A stretch of 64,000 nucleotides of DNA from Pseudomonas koreensis (GCF_024169245.1 NZ_JALJWP010000001.1:4155501-4219500); one strand, 5' to 3'. Shown: positions 10,234 through 19,252, numbered from the stretch's first letter. Translations and numbers: made by a program. The notes: generated by a model from the letters alone, not told the origin.

Positions 10234-11699
10234 CTGACCGTTCGCTTATCCAATTGGCCACCGCGCGCGGCTCGCGCCTGTTGAGCCTGTCGCTGTGTGT
10301 GGCGCTGCTCAGCGCCTGCGCCGTTGGCCCGGATTACCAGCGCCCGCAAACCGCTGAGATCGCTCAGTTCAAGGAAGCCGAAGGCTGGCGTCAGGCCAAC
10401 CCCAGCGACTCGCTGGCCCGTGGCGCCTGGTGGGAGTTGTACGGCGATCAGCAGCTCAACGGCCTGATCGAAAAACTCAACAGCGCCAACCAGACCGTCG
10501 CCCAGTCCGAAGCTCAGTTCCGTCAGGCGCAGGCCTTGGTACGCAGTGCTCGAGGGGCGTTTTACCCGAGTGTCGACCTGAGTCTGGACAAGACCCGCTC
10601 CAGCCGGGGCACCGGCAGCAGCAGTTCGAGCCTGAGCAGTTCTTCAAGCGGCATCCGCGACACCTATAACGCGCAGTTGGGTGTCAGTTGGGAAGCGGAT
10701 ATCTGGGGCAAGCTGCGACGCGGGCTGGAAGCCGATGAGGCCAACGCTCAGGCAAGTTTTGCCGATCTGGCGGCGATGCGTCTGAGCCAGCAATCGGAGT
10801 TGGTGCAGAACTACCTGCAACTGCGCGTCATCGATCAGCAGAAGCGCTTGCTTGAAGCCACCGTTGCGGCTTATGAGCGTTCGCTGAAAATGACCCAGAA
10901 CCAGTACCGCGCCGGGGTTTCCGGCCGCGATGCGGTGGCGCAGGCGCAGACCCAGTTGAAAAGCACCCAGGCCGATCTGGTCGATCTGATCTGGCAGCGC
11001 GCGCAGTTTGAAAATGCGATTGCCGTGCTCACCGGCCAGGCGCCGGCGAACTTCAGCATCGCCGAAAGCCAGAGCATCCCGAACCTGCCGCAAGTGCCGC
11101 TGAGCTTGCCTTCGCAACTGCTCGAACGCCGTCCGGATATCGCTGCGGCCGAGCGTTCGGTGATCGCCGCCAATGCCAATATCGGCGTGGCCAAAGCTGC
11201 GTACTACCCGGACCTGACCCTGAGTCTGAGCGGCGGCTACAGCAGCAGCACCTCGAAAAACCTGATCAGTCTGCCCAACCGTTTCTGGTCGGTCGGCCCG
11301 CAGCTGTCGTTGCCGCTGTTCGACGGCGGTATTCGTTCCGCCGAAGTCGACCGCAGCGAAGCGGCCTATGACGAAACGGTCGCCCGCTACCGCCAGACCG
11401 TGCTCGACGGCTTCCGCGAAGTGGAAAACTATCTGGTCCAGCTCAAGGTGTATGAAGACGAAGCGGCGGTGCGCCAGGAAGCGCTGGATGCCGCCCGCGA
11501 TTCCCTGCGCCTCACCGAAAACCAGTACAAGGCTGGTCTGATCGCCTATATCGACGTGGTGGTGGTGCAGGCGACGGCGCTGAGCAACGAACGCAGTGTG
11601 TTGAATATCCTGCAGAACCGATTGATCGCCAGCGTACAACTGATCGCCGCACTGGGCGGCGGCTGGGACGGCCAACTCGACGTCAGCGACAACCGCTGA
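10230..11699 (+). CDS. opmB: Outer-membrane efflux lipoprotein, NodT/OpmB family
   Basis: The TolC-like channel of the efflux system (489 residues). The signal peptide ends in a lipobox, LLSAC, so C30 should carry lipid. The family start VGPDYQRPQ follows immediately. Two repeats of the TolC alpha-barrel are visible (QSEAQFRQAQALVRSARGAF and SLRLTENQYKAGLIAYIDVV), and a serine-rich stretch (SSSSLSSSSSG) sits in the extracellular loop region. It is co-translated with the preceding pump gene, and two REP pairs end the operon. The name follows the P. aeruginosa MuxABC-OpmB order; orthology was not tested by alignment. Confidence 0.9.
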   Translation: MTDRSLIQLATARGSRLLSLSLCVALLSACAVGPDYQRPQTAEIAQFKEAEGWRQANPSDSLARGAWWELYGDQQLNGLIEKLNSANQTVAQSEAQFRQAQALVRSARGAFYPSVDLSLDKTRSSRGTGSSSSSLSSSSSGIRDTYNAQLGVSWEADIWGKLRRGLEADEANAQASFADLAAMRLSQQSELVQNYLQLRVIDQQKRLLEATVAAYERSLKMTQNQYRAGVSGRDAVAQAQTQLKSTQADLVDLIWQRAQFENAIAVLTGQAPANFSIAESQSIPNLPQVPLSLPSQLLERRPDIAAAERSVIAANANIGVAKAAYYPDLTLSLSGGYSSSTSKNLISLPNRFWSVGPQLSLPLFDGGIRSAEVDRSEAAYDETVARYRQTVLDGFREVENYLVQLKVYEDEAAVRQEALDAARDSLRLTENQYKAGLIAYIDVVVVQATALSNERSVLNILQNRLIASVQLIAALGGGWDGQLDVSDNR

Positions 11700-11703
11700 A
11701 TCT

Positions 11704-11792
11704 GTGGGAGTGAGCTTGCTCACGAAAGCGGTGGGTCAGGCAACCACGATGGTGGCTGTACCGGCGCCTTCGCGAGCAGGCTCGCTCCCACA
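11704..11792. repeat. REP inverted pair
   Basis: GTGGGAGTGAGCTTGCTCACG is paired with CGCGAGCAGGCTCGCTCCCAC about 40 bases later. The left copy has changes in its core compared with the usual GTGGGAGCGAGC. Confidence 0.85.
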
Positions 11793-11837
11793 GGGATACG
11801 CGTGCAAATGATGAAGGGTGGTTGGACGCTGAAAATT

Positions 11838-11925
11838 GTGGGAGCGAGCTTGCTCGCGAAAGCGGTGGGTCAGTCCAGTGAGATGTTGAATGTGCCGGCG
11901 CCTTCGCGAGCAAGCTCGCTCCCAC
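11838..11925. repeat. REP inverted pair
   Basis: A second pair in tandem with the previous one, with a canonical core on both sides. The inner spacers of the two pairs share the words GCGGTGGGTCAG and TGTGCCGGCG or TGTACCGGCG, so one pair is probably a duplicate of the other. Confidence 0.85.
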
Positions 11926-12117
11926 AAGGGATTTGTGGCCGGCGTGAGATCGCTGTTTAAAGCCCACCGCAGAGCCTTGTAGGACGATCGAACAAGCGTT
12001 TCATCGGCTTGATGGCATTTTGGTTATTTTGTCAGTGCGTTCTTCCGGGCAATCAGTACAATCGCCGCATTTGCCCAACCGAGAATGGAAGCAGTACGGT
12101 TTCGGCCCGTTACGAGA

Positions 12118-14205
12118 ATGTCCATGCTCATCGGCAGCTACTCCTTCACCCTGGTTTTCATTTCGTTGTGCGTCGCCATTCTGGCTTCCTACACGGCGCT
12201 TGACCTGACCGGGCGCATCGCCACGGCGAAAGGACGGGCCGTGCATTTCTGGACGGCGGGCGGGGCGCTGGCGATGGGGGTTGGCGTCTGGTCGATGCAC
12301 TTCATCGGCATGCTCGCGTTCAAATTGCCGATCGACCTGGGTTATGACTTCGCCCTGACCGCGTTGTCGTTGCTGATCGCGGTGCTCTCTTGCGGCTTTG
12401 CCTTATGGCTGGTCAGCCAGCCGAAGCTGCCACTGGCGCAACTGGCTTTCGGCGCCTTGATCATGGGGGCGGGCATCAGCGCCATGCATTACACCGGCAT
12501 GGCCGCGCTGCGCATGACCCCGGGCATCGATTACGACCCGACGTTGTTCAGTGCCTCTTTGCTGATAGCCGTCGGCGCTTCGGCAGCGGCGTTGTGGATT
12601 GCCTTTCGTTTGCGCCAGCAGTCGCCCTATGTGCGACTGATTCGCGCTGGCGCGGCGGTGATCATGGGTGTGGCAATTGTCGGCATGCATTACACCGGCA
12701 TGGCCGCGGCACAATTTCCCGATGGCAGTTTCTGCGGCGCGACGCTCGATGGTTTGAAGGGCAACGGTCTCGACAGTCTGGTGGTAGTCACTACCCTGGC
12801 GGTGCTGTCGATCGCCTTGCTGACCTCGATTCTCGACGCCCGCCTCGAAGCGCGCACCGCTGATCTGGCGCACTCGCTGACCGTCGCCAACCGTGAACTC
12901 ACCCAACTGGCCTTGCACGATCCGCTCACCGGACTGCCGAACCGCATGCTGCTCGATGACCGGATCAATCAGGCGATCAGAAAGGTCGAGGAACAGGGCG
13001 GCTGCTTCGCCTTGATGTTCATCGACCTCGACGGCTTCAAACCGGTCAACGACGCGTTCGGCCATCACATGGGCGACCAGTTGCTGCGCGAAGTCGGCGT
13101 GCGCCTGCGCGAAGATTTGCGCAGCCAGGACACCCTGGCGCGGATCGGTGGCGATGAATTCGTCCTGCTCGTGCGGCTGAGCGAGCGCAATGATGCTCTG
13201 GGTCTGGCCGCACGCCAGGTCGGCCTGATCGGCCGCAGTTTTCGCGTCGCCGAACACGACCTGCAGATTTCCGCCAGTGTCGGCATTGCCCTGTATCCAG
13301 GCAACGGTGACAACGCCCAGGAACTGCTGATGAATGCCGACGCGGCGATGTATCACGCCAAGGGCGGCGGCAAGAACGGCTACAGCTTCTTCGATGCGTC
13401 GATGAACACCAACGCGCGCAAACAACTGCAACTGTTGCAGGACCTGCGCGCGGCCATTGAGCACAACCAGTTCTGCCTGCATTACCAACCCAAGTTCGAC
13501 GCCGCCAACGGTCGCCCGGTCGGTGCCGAGGCGCTGCTGCGTTGGGCGCATCCGCTGCACGGCCTGTTGATGCCGGACAAGTTCATCGATCTGGCGGAGA
13601 AAACCGGGCTGATCATCCCGATGGGCGAATGGGTACTCAACGAAGCCTGCCGGCAGATGCGCGAGTGGTACGTGCTCGGCTACACCGACTGGCGCATTGC
13701 GGTGAACCTCTCAGCGTTGCAGTTCTGCCATGCCGGGCTGGTGCAAAGCGTCGCCAAGGCGCTGGCGACCCACCATTTGCCGGCCAACAGCCTGACCCTG
13801 GAAATCACTGAAACCACCGCCATGAGCGACGCTGACGCGAGCATGACTGTACTGCAAGAGCTGTCGGACATGGGCGTCGACCTGTCGATCGACGACTTCG
13901 GCACCGGTTATTCCAGCCTTATGTACCTCAAGCGTCTGCCGGCCAATGAGTTGAAGATCGACCGCGGTTTCGTCCGCGATCTGGAGCATGACAGCGATGA
14001 TGCTGCAATCGTCTCGGCGATTGTTGCGTTGGGGCAGGCCTTGGATCTGCGCATTGTCGCCGAAGGTGTCGAGACCGGCGCGCAACAGGATTTCCTGACC
14101 AAACTGGGCTGTGACTCGCTGCAGGGCTATCTGCTCGGCCACCCGATGCCGGCGGAGCGCTTCATGCAGGACATCGTGCGCGGGCAGCGGCTGGCGGTGG
14201 TCTGA
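12118..14205 (+). CDS. mucR: MHYT-GGDEF-EAL cyclic-di-GMP enzyme, MucR-like
   Basis: A membrane protein (about 695 residues) that both makes and breaks cyclic di-GMP. The first 240 residues hold seven predicted helices with the three MHYT repeats (WSMHFIGM, SAMHYTGM, VGMHYTGM), a proposed copper-bound gas or redox sensor. A GGDEF domain follows with an intact RIGGDEF site, then an EAL domain with EALLRW, DDFGTGYSSL and EGVET. The same domain order and size occur in P. aeruginosa MucR, which controls alginate; its relative NbdA has a degenerate AGDEF site, which argues for MucR. A start at 12085 would add 11 residues; I prefer the ATG leading into MLIGSYSFTLV, where the family begins. Confidence 0.85.
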   Translation: MSMLIGSYSFTLVFISLCVAILASYTALDLTGRIATAKGRAVHFWTAGGALAMGVGVWSMHFIGMLAFKLPIDLGYDFALTALSLLIAVLSCGFALWLVSQPKLPLAQLAFGALIMGAGISAMHYTGMAALRMTPGIDYDPTLFSASLLIAVGASAAALWIAFRLRQQSPYVRLIRAGAAVIMGVAIVGMHYTGMAAAQFPDGSFCGATLDGLKGNGLDSLVVVTTLAVLSIALLTSILDARLEARTADLAHSLTVANRELTQLALHDPLTGLPNRMLLDDRINQAIRKVEEQGGCFALMFIDLDGFKPVNDAFGHHMGDQLLREVGVRLREDLRSQDTLARIGGDEFVLLVRLSERNDALGLAARQVGLIGRSFRVAEHDLQISASVGIALYPGNGDNAQELLMNADAAMYHAKGGGKNGYSFFDASMNTNARKQLQLLQDLRAAIEHNQFCLHYQPKFDAANGRPVGAEALLRWAHPLHGLLMPDKFIDLAEKTGLIIPMGEWVLNEACRQMREWYVLGYTDWRIAVNLSALQFCHAGLVQSVAKALATHHLPANSLTLEITETTAMSDADASMTVLQELSDMGVDLSIDDFGTGYSSLMYLKRLPANELKIDRGFVRDLEHDSDDAAIVSAIVALGQALDLRIVAEGVETGAQQDFLTKLGCDSLQGYLLGHPMPAERFMQDIVRGQRLAVV

Positions 14206-14213
14206 GAGACCGT

Positions 14214-14240
14214 GTGGGAGCGAGCTTGCTCGCGAAGGCG
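14214..14240. repeat. Single REP element
   Basis: One GTGGGAGCGAGCTTGCTCGCG copy, without a facing partner, just after the cyclic-di-GMP gene. Confidence 0.75.
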
Positions 14241-14324
14241 CCCGGATAGGCGCCACATGCAAAACCCGCCAATCGCAGTTATTCTTCCCCCGACTGTTAC
14301 GTGTGCACGTAGGGGAAGGCCAGC

Positions 14325-15071
14325 ATGGATAAAGTCATTGTCATCACCGGTGGCGGGCGCGGAATCGGCGCTGCCACGGCTTTGTTGGCAGCCGAACAGG
14401 GCTACCGGATCTGCATCAACTATCAGTCGGATGAACAGGCCGCACACAGCGTGCTCGAACAGGTTCGAGCCTTGGGCGCCCAGGCCATTGCTGTTCGCGC
14501 CGATGTCAGTATCGAAGACGAAGTGATCGCAATGTTCCAGCGCGTCGACAGCGAGCTGGGCCGGGTCACCGCGCTGGTCAACAACGCCGGCACCGTGGGC
14601 CAGAAGTCGCGAGTCGATGAAATGTCCGAATTCCGCATCCTCAAAATCATGAAAACCAACGTGCTGGCGCCGATCCTCTGCGCCAAGCACGCGATTCTGC
14701 GCATGTCACCGAAACACGGCGGGCAGGGCGGCAGCATCGTCAACGTGTCTTCGGTTGCGGCACGCCTCGGTTCGCCGAACGAGTACGTGGATTACGCCGC
14801 CTCCAAAGGTGCGCTCGACACCTTCACTATCGGTCTGTCGAAAGAAGTCGCGGGTGAGGGCATTCGCGTCAATGCCGTGCGTCCGGGTTACATCTACACC
14901 GATTTTCATGCGCTGAGCGGCGATCCGGATCGGGTCAGCAAGCTTGAGTCGGCGATTCCCATGGCTCGGGGCGGGCGGCCGGATGAGGTAGCGGAAGCGA
15001 TTGTCTGGTTGCTGTCGGACAAGGCTTCTTATGCCACCGGGACGTTTGTTGATTTGGGGGGTGGGCGCTGA
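14325..15071 (+). CDS. SDR-family NAD(P)-dependent oxidoreductase
   Basis: A classical short-chain dehydrogenase of 248 residues. The cofactor motif TGGGRGIG is at residues 8-15, NNAG at 87-90, and the catalytic residues are S144, Y158 and K162 (YAASK). The C-terminal GxxVDLGGGR end is typical. It resembles the YgfF / glucose-1-dehydrogenase-like group, but the substrate cannot be told. The start has a good GGGGAAGG ribosome site. It stands alone between a REP element and a hairpin. Confidence 0.85.
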   Translation: MDKVIVITGGGRGIGAATALLAAEQGYRICINYQSDEQAAHSVLEQVRALGAQAIAVRADVSIEDEVIAMFQRVDSELGRVTALVNNAGTVGQKSRVDEMSEFRILKIMKTNVLAPILCAKHAILRMSPKHGGQGGSIVNVSSVAARLGSPNEYVDYAASKGALDTFTIGLSKEVAGEGIRVNAVRPGYIYTDFHALSGDPDRVSKLESAIPMARGGRPDEVAEAIVWLLSDKASYATGTFVDLGGGR

Positions 15072-15107
15072 TGTCGAGGGGTTTCTTGTAGCGATAGGCT
15101 GGATGGC

Positions 15108-15142
15108 AGCGATCAACGTGCATGATGTTCGCGTTGATCGCT
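15108..15142. terminator. Hairpin between convergent genes
   Basis: An 11-bp perfect inverted repeat, AGCGATCAACG / CGTTGATCGCT, with a 13-base loop sits 36 bases after the SDR stop and just before the end of the facing gene. It lacks a T-run, so a termination role is only inferred from position. Confidence 0.35.
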
Positions 15143-15157
15143 ACGTTCTCAAATCGA

Positions 15158-15607
15158 TCAATCTTGCCGGATCAAAATGCTATCGAAATCAACGTGAAGG
15201 CCTACTCCTTCCTTGTGGCCTTCGACCAAGAGTGTAAGTCTGGTTACTGTGTTGCTCGGCGGCGTCCACTCACCTTTCACCACATGCCACTCGTTATCAG
15301 AAGCAGGGAGCGCGAACGTGATTACAAGCTGATGGTCAGCGTAAAGGCGAAAACGTTCGACTTCAAAGTCAAGCGGCAAGCGGATGCGGAACTCTACGTC
15401 CACCTTGGTTTGATTGAACGCAGTTGGGTAGACCTTATCTATCGTCGCGATCGCTACCGGGCCTGCACCCGTACCCGCCTCAGAAAACACCGTTGAATAA
15501 TAGGGGGGATCGCCAACTATGTTTCCCCCGCCATTCATGTCACGCCAGCCGTTGGCATTGCCATTGCTGAAATCGGTAAAGTCGTGAACAGCCTTGGAGT
15601 TCTTCAT
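15158..15607 (-). CDS. Hypothetical beta-rich protein, possible sugar-binding fold
   Basis: A 149-residue protein I do not recognise. It has no signal peptide and no membrane segment. The sequence alternates short hydrophobic and polar stretches (VDVEFRIRLPLDFEVERFRLYAD, LTLLVEGH), with a Gly/Asn-rich N-terminus (FSNGNANGWRDMNGGGN) and an end VDFDSILIR. Such endings are common in galactose-binding-like jelly-roll domains, so carbohydrate binding is a guess. Its base composition looks less GC-rich than its neighbours, which suggests acquisition. It converges on the SDR gene. Confidence 0.6.
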   Translation of the reverse strand: MKNSKAVHDFTDFSNGNANGWRDMNGGGNIVGDPPYYSTVFSEAGTGAGPVAIATIDKVYPTAFNQTKVDVEFRIRLPLDFEVERFRLYADHQLVITFALPASDNEWHVVKGEWTPPSNTVTRLTLLVEGHKEGVGLHVDFDSILIRQD

Positions 15608-15729
15608 GTGATTGCGCCTGTCTGTTTTAGAGAATTAACGCTATAGATTCAGTCAGACAAGGCATCAGGCGTCTACTGTCAGAAATTACAGGTTTTTCTG
15701 CTATTTACTACCTTTTGTCCGACTCCTGT

Positions 15730-17139
15730 TCAAAACGACCGCACAATCCGCCCCAACGTCTCCATGGCCTTTTCCGATTCCTCGGTCCACGGGCTGCCGT
15801 AATTCAATCGAATACAGTTCCTGAAGCGCTGGGTCGGCGAGAAAATCGGCCCCGGCGCGATGCTGATGCCTTGTGCCAGGGCCATTTGAAACAACTTCAG
15901 CGAATCCATCTGCTCCGGCAATTCCAGCCACAGAAAGTAGCCGCCCGCCGGTTGGCTGACCCGGGTCTGCGCCGGGAAGTAACGGGCGATCGCCGCGAGC
16001 ATCGCGCTCTGCTGTTCTTCCAAGGCATAACGCAGCTTGCGCAGGTGTCGGTCATAGCCGCCGTGTTGCAGATAGTCGGCGATCGCAGCCTGCGCCGGCA
16101 TCGACGCGCACAGCGAGGTCATCAGCTTCAGCCGTTCGATTTTCTGTGCGAAACGCCCAGCGGCGACCCAGCCTATGCGATAGCCGGGGGCGAGGCTTTT
16201 GGAGAACGAGCCGCAATGCATGACCAGTCCTTCGGTGTCGAAAGCCTTGGCCGGTTTCGGCGCCTGCTGGCCGTAATAGAGTTCGGCGTAGACATCGTCC
16301 TCGATCAACGGCACCTGATGCTCACGCAGCAGTTCGACCAGTTCCTGTTTTTTTGCCTCGGGCATGCTCGCGCCCATCGGGTTCTGGAAACTGGTCATGC
16401 ACCAGCAGGCCTTGATCGGATGGCGTTCCAGGGTTTGCGCGAGCACGCCGAGGTCGATGCCGTCGCGCGGATGCACGGGGATTTCCACCGCTTTGAGCTT
16501 CAGCCGCTCGAGCACCTGCAGGCTGGCGTAGAACGCCGGGGCTTCGATGGCCACCAGATCGCCGGGTTCGGTCACCGCTTGCAGGCACAGGTTCAGCGCT
16601 TCGAGCGCCCCGTTGGTGATGAGCAATTCTTCCATCGGCAACATCAGCCCTCCGACCATGTAGCGCAGGGCGATCTGTCGGCGCAGTTGCGGGTTCCCCG
16701 GCGACATGTCGGTGACCACCATGCGCGGATCCATCTCCCGCGCGGCGCTGGCCAACGAGCGCGACAGGCGTTGCAGGGGGAAGAGGGCCGGGCTGGGGAA
16801 TGCCGAGCCGAACGGCACGGTGTTCGGATCCTTGATCGAATCAAGCACCGAGAACACCAGTTCGCTGACGTCGACTTCGGTGGACTCGTTGACCTGACTG
16901 CTGATCGCTGGCTCGGAGAAAGGGCTCGGCGTATGAGCGTTGACGAAGTAACCGGAACGCGGCCGAGCGCGGATCAGGCCGCGACGTTCGAGCAGGTAAT
17001 AGGCCTGGAACACCGTGGACGGGCTGACGCCGTAAGTCTGGCTGGCGTAACGCACTGACGGCACCCGCTGGCCAGGGCCGAGCACGCCGGAGCGGATCAG
17101 TTCAGCGATGTCGTCGGCGAATTTTTCGTAGCGTTTCAT
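15730..17139 (-). CDS. MocR-type regulator: GntR helix-turn-helix fused to aminotransferase domain
   Basis: A 469-residue transcription factor. Residues 1-67 form a GntR winged helix (GPGQRVPSVRYASQTYGVSPSTV). After a linker of about 40 residues comes a fold-type I aminotransferase domain. PLP ligands are visible: N253 in FQNP, D281 in EDDVY, the Schiff-base lysine K314 in SFSKSLAPGYRIGW, and R321. MocR proteins usually control a neighbouring gene in response to PLP or an amino acid; the nearest divergent partner here is not obvious, as ccoG lies upstream in the same direction beyond a 238-base gap. The target is unknown. Confidence 0.88.
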   Translation of the reverse strand: MKRYEKFADDIAELIRSGVLGPGQRVPSVRYASQTYGVSPSTVFQAYYLLERRGLIRARPRSGYFVNAHTPSPFSEPAISSQVNESTEVDVSELVFSVLDSIKDPNTVPFGSAFPSPALFPLQRLSRSLASAAREMDPRMVVTDMSPGNPQLRRQIALRYMVGGLMLPMEELLITNGALEALNLCLQAVTEPGDLVAIEAPAFYASLQVLERLKLKAVEIPVHPRDGIDLGVLAQTLERHPIKACWCMTSFQNPMGASMPEAKKQELVELLREHQVPLIEDDVYAELYYGQQAPKPAKAFDTEGLVMHCGSFSKSLAPGYRIGWVAAGRFAQKIERLKLMTSLCASMPAQAAIADYLQHGGYDRHLRKLRYALEEQQSAMLAAIARYFPAQTRVSQPAGGYFLWLELPEQMDSLKLFQMALAQGISIAPGPIFSPTQRFRNCIRLNYGSPWTEESEKAMETLGRIVRSF

Positions 17140-17184
17140 CGGTGGGCCTTGATGGACTTGATTTTGTGGGGTGTCAGGGAAAGG

Positions 17185-17219
17185 GCCCTCACCCTAGCCC
17201 TCTCCCAGAGGGAGAGGGG
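17185..17219. repeat. Palindromic repeat of the CCCTCTCCC/GGGAGAGGG type
   Basis: CCCTCACCCTAGCCCTCTCC is followed at once by AGAGGGAGAGGGG, forming a compact hairpin. It belongs to a repeat class distinct from the REP elements elsewhere in the window. Confidence 0.7.
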
Positions 17220-17327
17220 ACTGATTGGGGGATGCTGATGAAATACGCCGACCTGACAGTGCTTTGCCGAATCCATAATCGACTCGGTCTTTCAGGTCGA
17301 TGCATAGCGACAGACACCTCGGTCGGC

Positions 17328-17362
17328 TCCCTCTCCCTCCGGGAGAGGGCTGGGGTGAGGGC
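17328..17362. repeat. Inverted copy of the CCCTCTCCC/GGGAGAGGG repeat
   Basis: CTCCCTCTCCCTCCGGGAG is followed by AGGGCTGGGGTGAGGGC. It is the reverse complement of the copy 110 bases upstream, so the two together could form a larger cruciform between the regulator and ccoG. Confidence 0.7.
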
Positions 17363-17377
17363 AGCAATGCCAGCTCC

Positions 17378-18808
17378 TCAGCGATTCATCGGCGCGACAA
17401 ACCGGCTCTTCGCCAAGCTGTAAACCTGCGGTTCATCAATGTCTTCAATCCTGAAACTCAACGTTTGCGAACTGCTCGCCGGCCGCTCGGTAGTCATGGC
17501 CACCGACACCGGCACATCGACAATCTCTCCCGGCATCAGACTGAGGGCCGTCTTGCCCTTTAACTCGAACCCTTGGCCATCAACCAGACTCAACCGGTAA
17601 TCCTGGTGCTGCTGAGTCTTGTTGATCACTTTCAGCGAATAAATATTCTCGATCTGCCCCTGAGCGTTCTCGCGAAACAAGCCGCGATCCTTGGTCACGT
17701 CCAGCGACACCATCGGCCGCTCGATCAATGCCAGCACCAACGCGCCGACCATCACCAGGAACACCGCCGTGTAGCCAATCAGACGCGGACGCAGCAGATG
17801 GGTCTTGCCGCCCTGCAGTTCGCGCTCGGAACTGTAGCGGATCAGGCCGCGCGGGTAATGCATTTTGTCCATGATCGAATCGCAGGCATCGATGCACGCT
17901 GCGCAGCCGATGCATTCCATTTGCAAACCATCGCGGATGTCGATGCCGGTCGGGCAGACCTGCACGCACAACTGACAGTCAATACAATCGCCCAGGCCAG
18001 CCTCGACTGGACGCACGTCACGCTTGCGCGGGCCACGGTTTTCACCCCGCGCGGCGTCGTAGGCGATGGTCAGCGTGTCCTTGTCGAACATCACACTCTG
18101 GAACCGCGCATACGGGCACATATGCATGCACACCGCCTCGCGCAGCCAACCGGCGTTGATGTAGGTGGCGGCAGCGAAAAACAGCACCCAGAACAGGCTG
18201 ACGCCACCGATTTGCAGAGTGAGCAATTCTTCGGCAAGCGGCCGGATCGGGGTGAAGTAGCCGACGAAGGTCAGGCCGGTCATTATGCTGATTGCCAGCC
18301 ACAGCGTGTGCTTGGCCGCGCGGCGGGCCAGTTTGTTCAGGCCCCACGGCGCGGCTTGCAGTTTGATCCGCTGGTTGCGCTCGCCTTCGGTGATCTTCTC
18401 GCACCACATGAAGATCCACGTCCACGAACTTTGCGGACAGGTGTAACCGCACCAGACCCGCCCGGCGAACACGGTGATGGCGAACAGACCGAACGCGGCG
18501 ATGATCAGCAGGGCCGAGAGCAGAATGAAGTCCTGCGGCCAGAAGGTCGCACCGAAAATGTGGAATTTGCTTTCCGACAAGTCCCACAACACTGCCTGGC
18601 GACCGCCCCAATTCAGCCACACGGTGCCGAAGAACAATACAAACAGAAACCCCGCGCCGCTCATGCGCAAGGTGCGAAACAGACCGGTGAAACTGCGGGT
18701 ATGGATCTGATTGTCGCTTGATCTGGCCGTCACCTTCGTCGGGCGCGCGGGTACGTTGTTTATCGTTGGCGATGCTTCTACGGTTCGGACGGGGATTTGC
18801 TCGCTCAT
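17378..18808 (-). CDS. ccoG: Cytochrome c oxidase accessory protein CcoG
   Basis: A membrane iron-sulfur protein (476 residues) needed for copper handling during cbb3 oxidase assembly; the family includes FixG and RdxA. There are about five transmembrane helices. C120 and C124 in CGYTCPQ lie close to the membrane. Two [4Fe-4S] motifs follow at C275/C278/C281/C285 and C299/C302/C305/C309. The C-terminal domain is immunoglobulin-like and periplasmic. The start is MSEQIPVR; an upstream ATG would add eight unlikely residues. It is not next to ccoNOPQ or ccoHIS, which is unusual and suggests a paralogue or a moved gene. A candidate Anr site lies upstream. Confidence 0.9.
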   Translation of the reverse strand: MSEQIPVRTVEASPTINNVPARPTKVTARSSDNQIHTRSFTGLFRTLRMSGAGFLFVLFFGTVWLNWGGRQAVLWDLSESKFHIFGATFWPQDFILLSALLIIAAFGLFAITVFAGRVWCGYTCPQSSWTWIFMWCEKITEGERNQRIKLQAAPWGLNKLARRAAKHTLWLAISIMTGLTFVGYFTPIRPLAEELLTLQIGGVSLFWVLFFAAATYINAGWLREAVCMHMCPYARFQSVMFDKDTLTIAYDAARGENRGPRKRDVRPVEAGLGDCIDCQLCVQVCPTGIDIRDGLQMECIGCAACIDACDSIMDKMHYPRGLIRYSSERELQGGKTHLLRPRLIGYTAVFLVMVGALVLALIERPMVSLDVTKDRGLFRENAQGQIENIYSLKVINKTQQHQDYRLSLVDGQGFELKGKTALSLMPGEIVDVPVSVAMTTERPASSSQTLSFRIEDIDEPQVYSLAKSRFVAPMNR

Positions 18809-18950
18809 GGTCGTTCGCTCATCAGCCTCCATCAGGCCGAGGCACTATGAGCTCCGATCTGTTTGCAGAACAGACTCAGGTCTGGCAATAAAAAGCGGAG
18901 CAGATGAGGGTTGGTGCAATGCCTGCGACAACTTGAAGCATCAGGCCGGG

Positions 18951-18987
18951 CGCGGTGCACACGCCTGGCGCAGGCGTTTGCACCGCG
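18951..18987. terminator. Strong 17-bp hairpin between ccoG and its upstream neighbour
   Basis: CGCGGTGCAC-ACGCCTG pairs with CAGGCGT-TTGCACCGCG around a GCG loop; 16 of 17 positions pair. No T-run follows on either strand. It lies after the stop of the small minus-strand gene at 19004 and ahead of ccoG, so it may act as a terminator or as an RNA element in a read-through transcript. Confidence 0.5.
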
Positions 18988-18989
18988 TG

Positions 18990-19003
18990 TTGAGTCAGAT
19001 CAA
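18990..19003 (-). promoter_or_regulatory. Candidate Anr/Fnr site upstream of ccoG
   Basis: TTGAG-TCAG-ATCAA matches the Anr/Fnr consensus TTGAT-N4-ATCAA in 9 of 10 positions. It lies about 180 bases before the ccoG start, rather far for a class II site. Control by oxygen would fit the function of ccoG. The call rests on the motif alone. Confidence 0.35.
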
Positions 19004-19252
19004 TCAAACCACCGAATCGCCGTCATCGGCCTTCAGATGTTTGCGTCCGTCCTTGGCCCCGGCTACGGTCAAGGCGTCGGCTTCTGCTTCGGTGATGTAG
19101 GTGCGCTTGCCATCGATTTCCACGTACGACATGGCTTTGTCGCTATCGGTCATGACTTCCAGAGTGTCGCAGGTGCGTTTCTCCTCACCATGCTCGACAG
19201 TGAAAAAACACACTTTCTGCTCGGGGTTGGACTCATCGATTCGAACGGGCAT
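19004..19252 (-). CDS. Small conserved protein, DUF3203-like
   Basis: An 82-residue acidic soluble protein starting MPVRIDESNPEQK. It contains ITEAEADALTVAGAKDGRKH, which I associate with the Pseudomonas-specific DUF3203 family; no function is known. The ATG at 19252 is chosen because the sequence in front of it (in frame to 19405) is not protein-like and overlaps the divergent promoter region. The gene is divergent from the MgtC-like gene. Confidence 0.65.
   Translation of the reverse strand: MPVRIDESNPEQKVCFFTVEHGEEKRTCDTLEVMTDSDKAMSYVEIDGKRTYITEAEADALTVAGAKDGRKHLKADDGDSVV

Larger units (their letters stand above)
11700..12117. other. Gap between efflux operon and c-di-GMP gene
   Basis: This gap of about 420 bases holds two tandem REP pairs in its first half. 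The second half is free of repeats and should contain the promoter of the MHYT-GGDEF-EAL gene. I see no coding stretch or convincing operator in it. Confidence 0.6.

Noticed and set aside
11704..11925. Tandem repeated palindromes considered as a CRISPR array
   Set aside because: Only two units, each an inverted pair with REP cores and similar inner spacers. There are no regular unique spacers and no cas genes.
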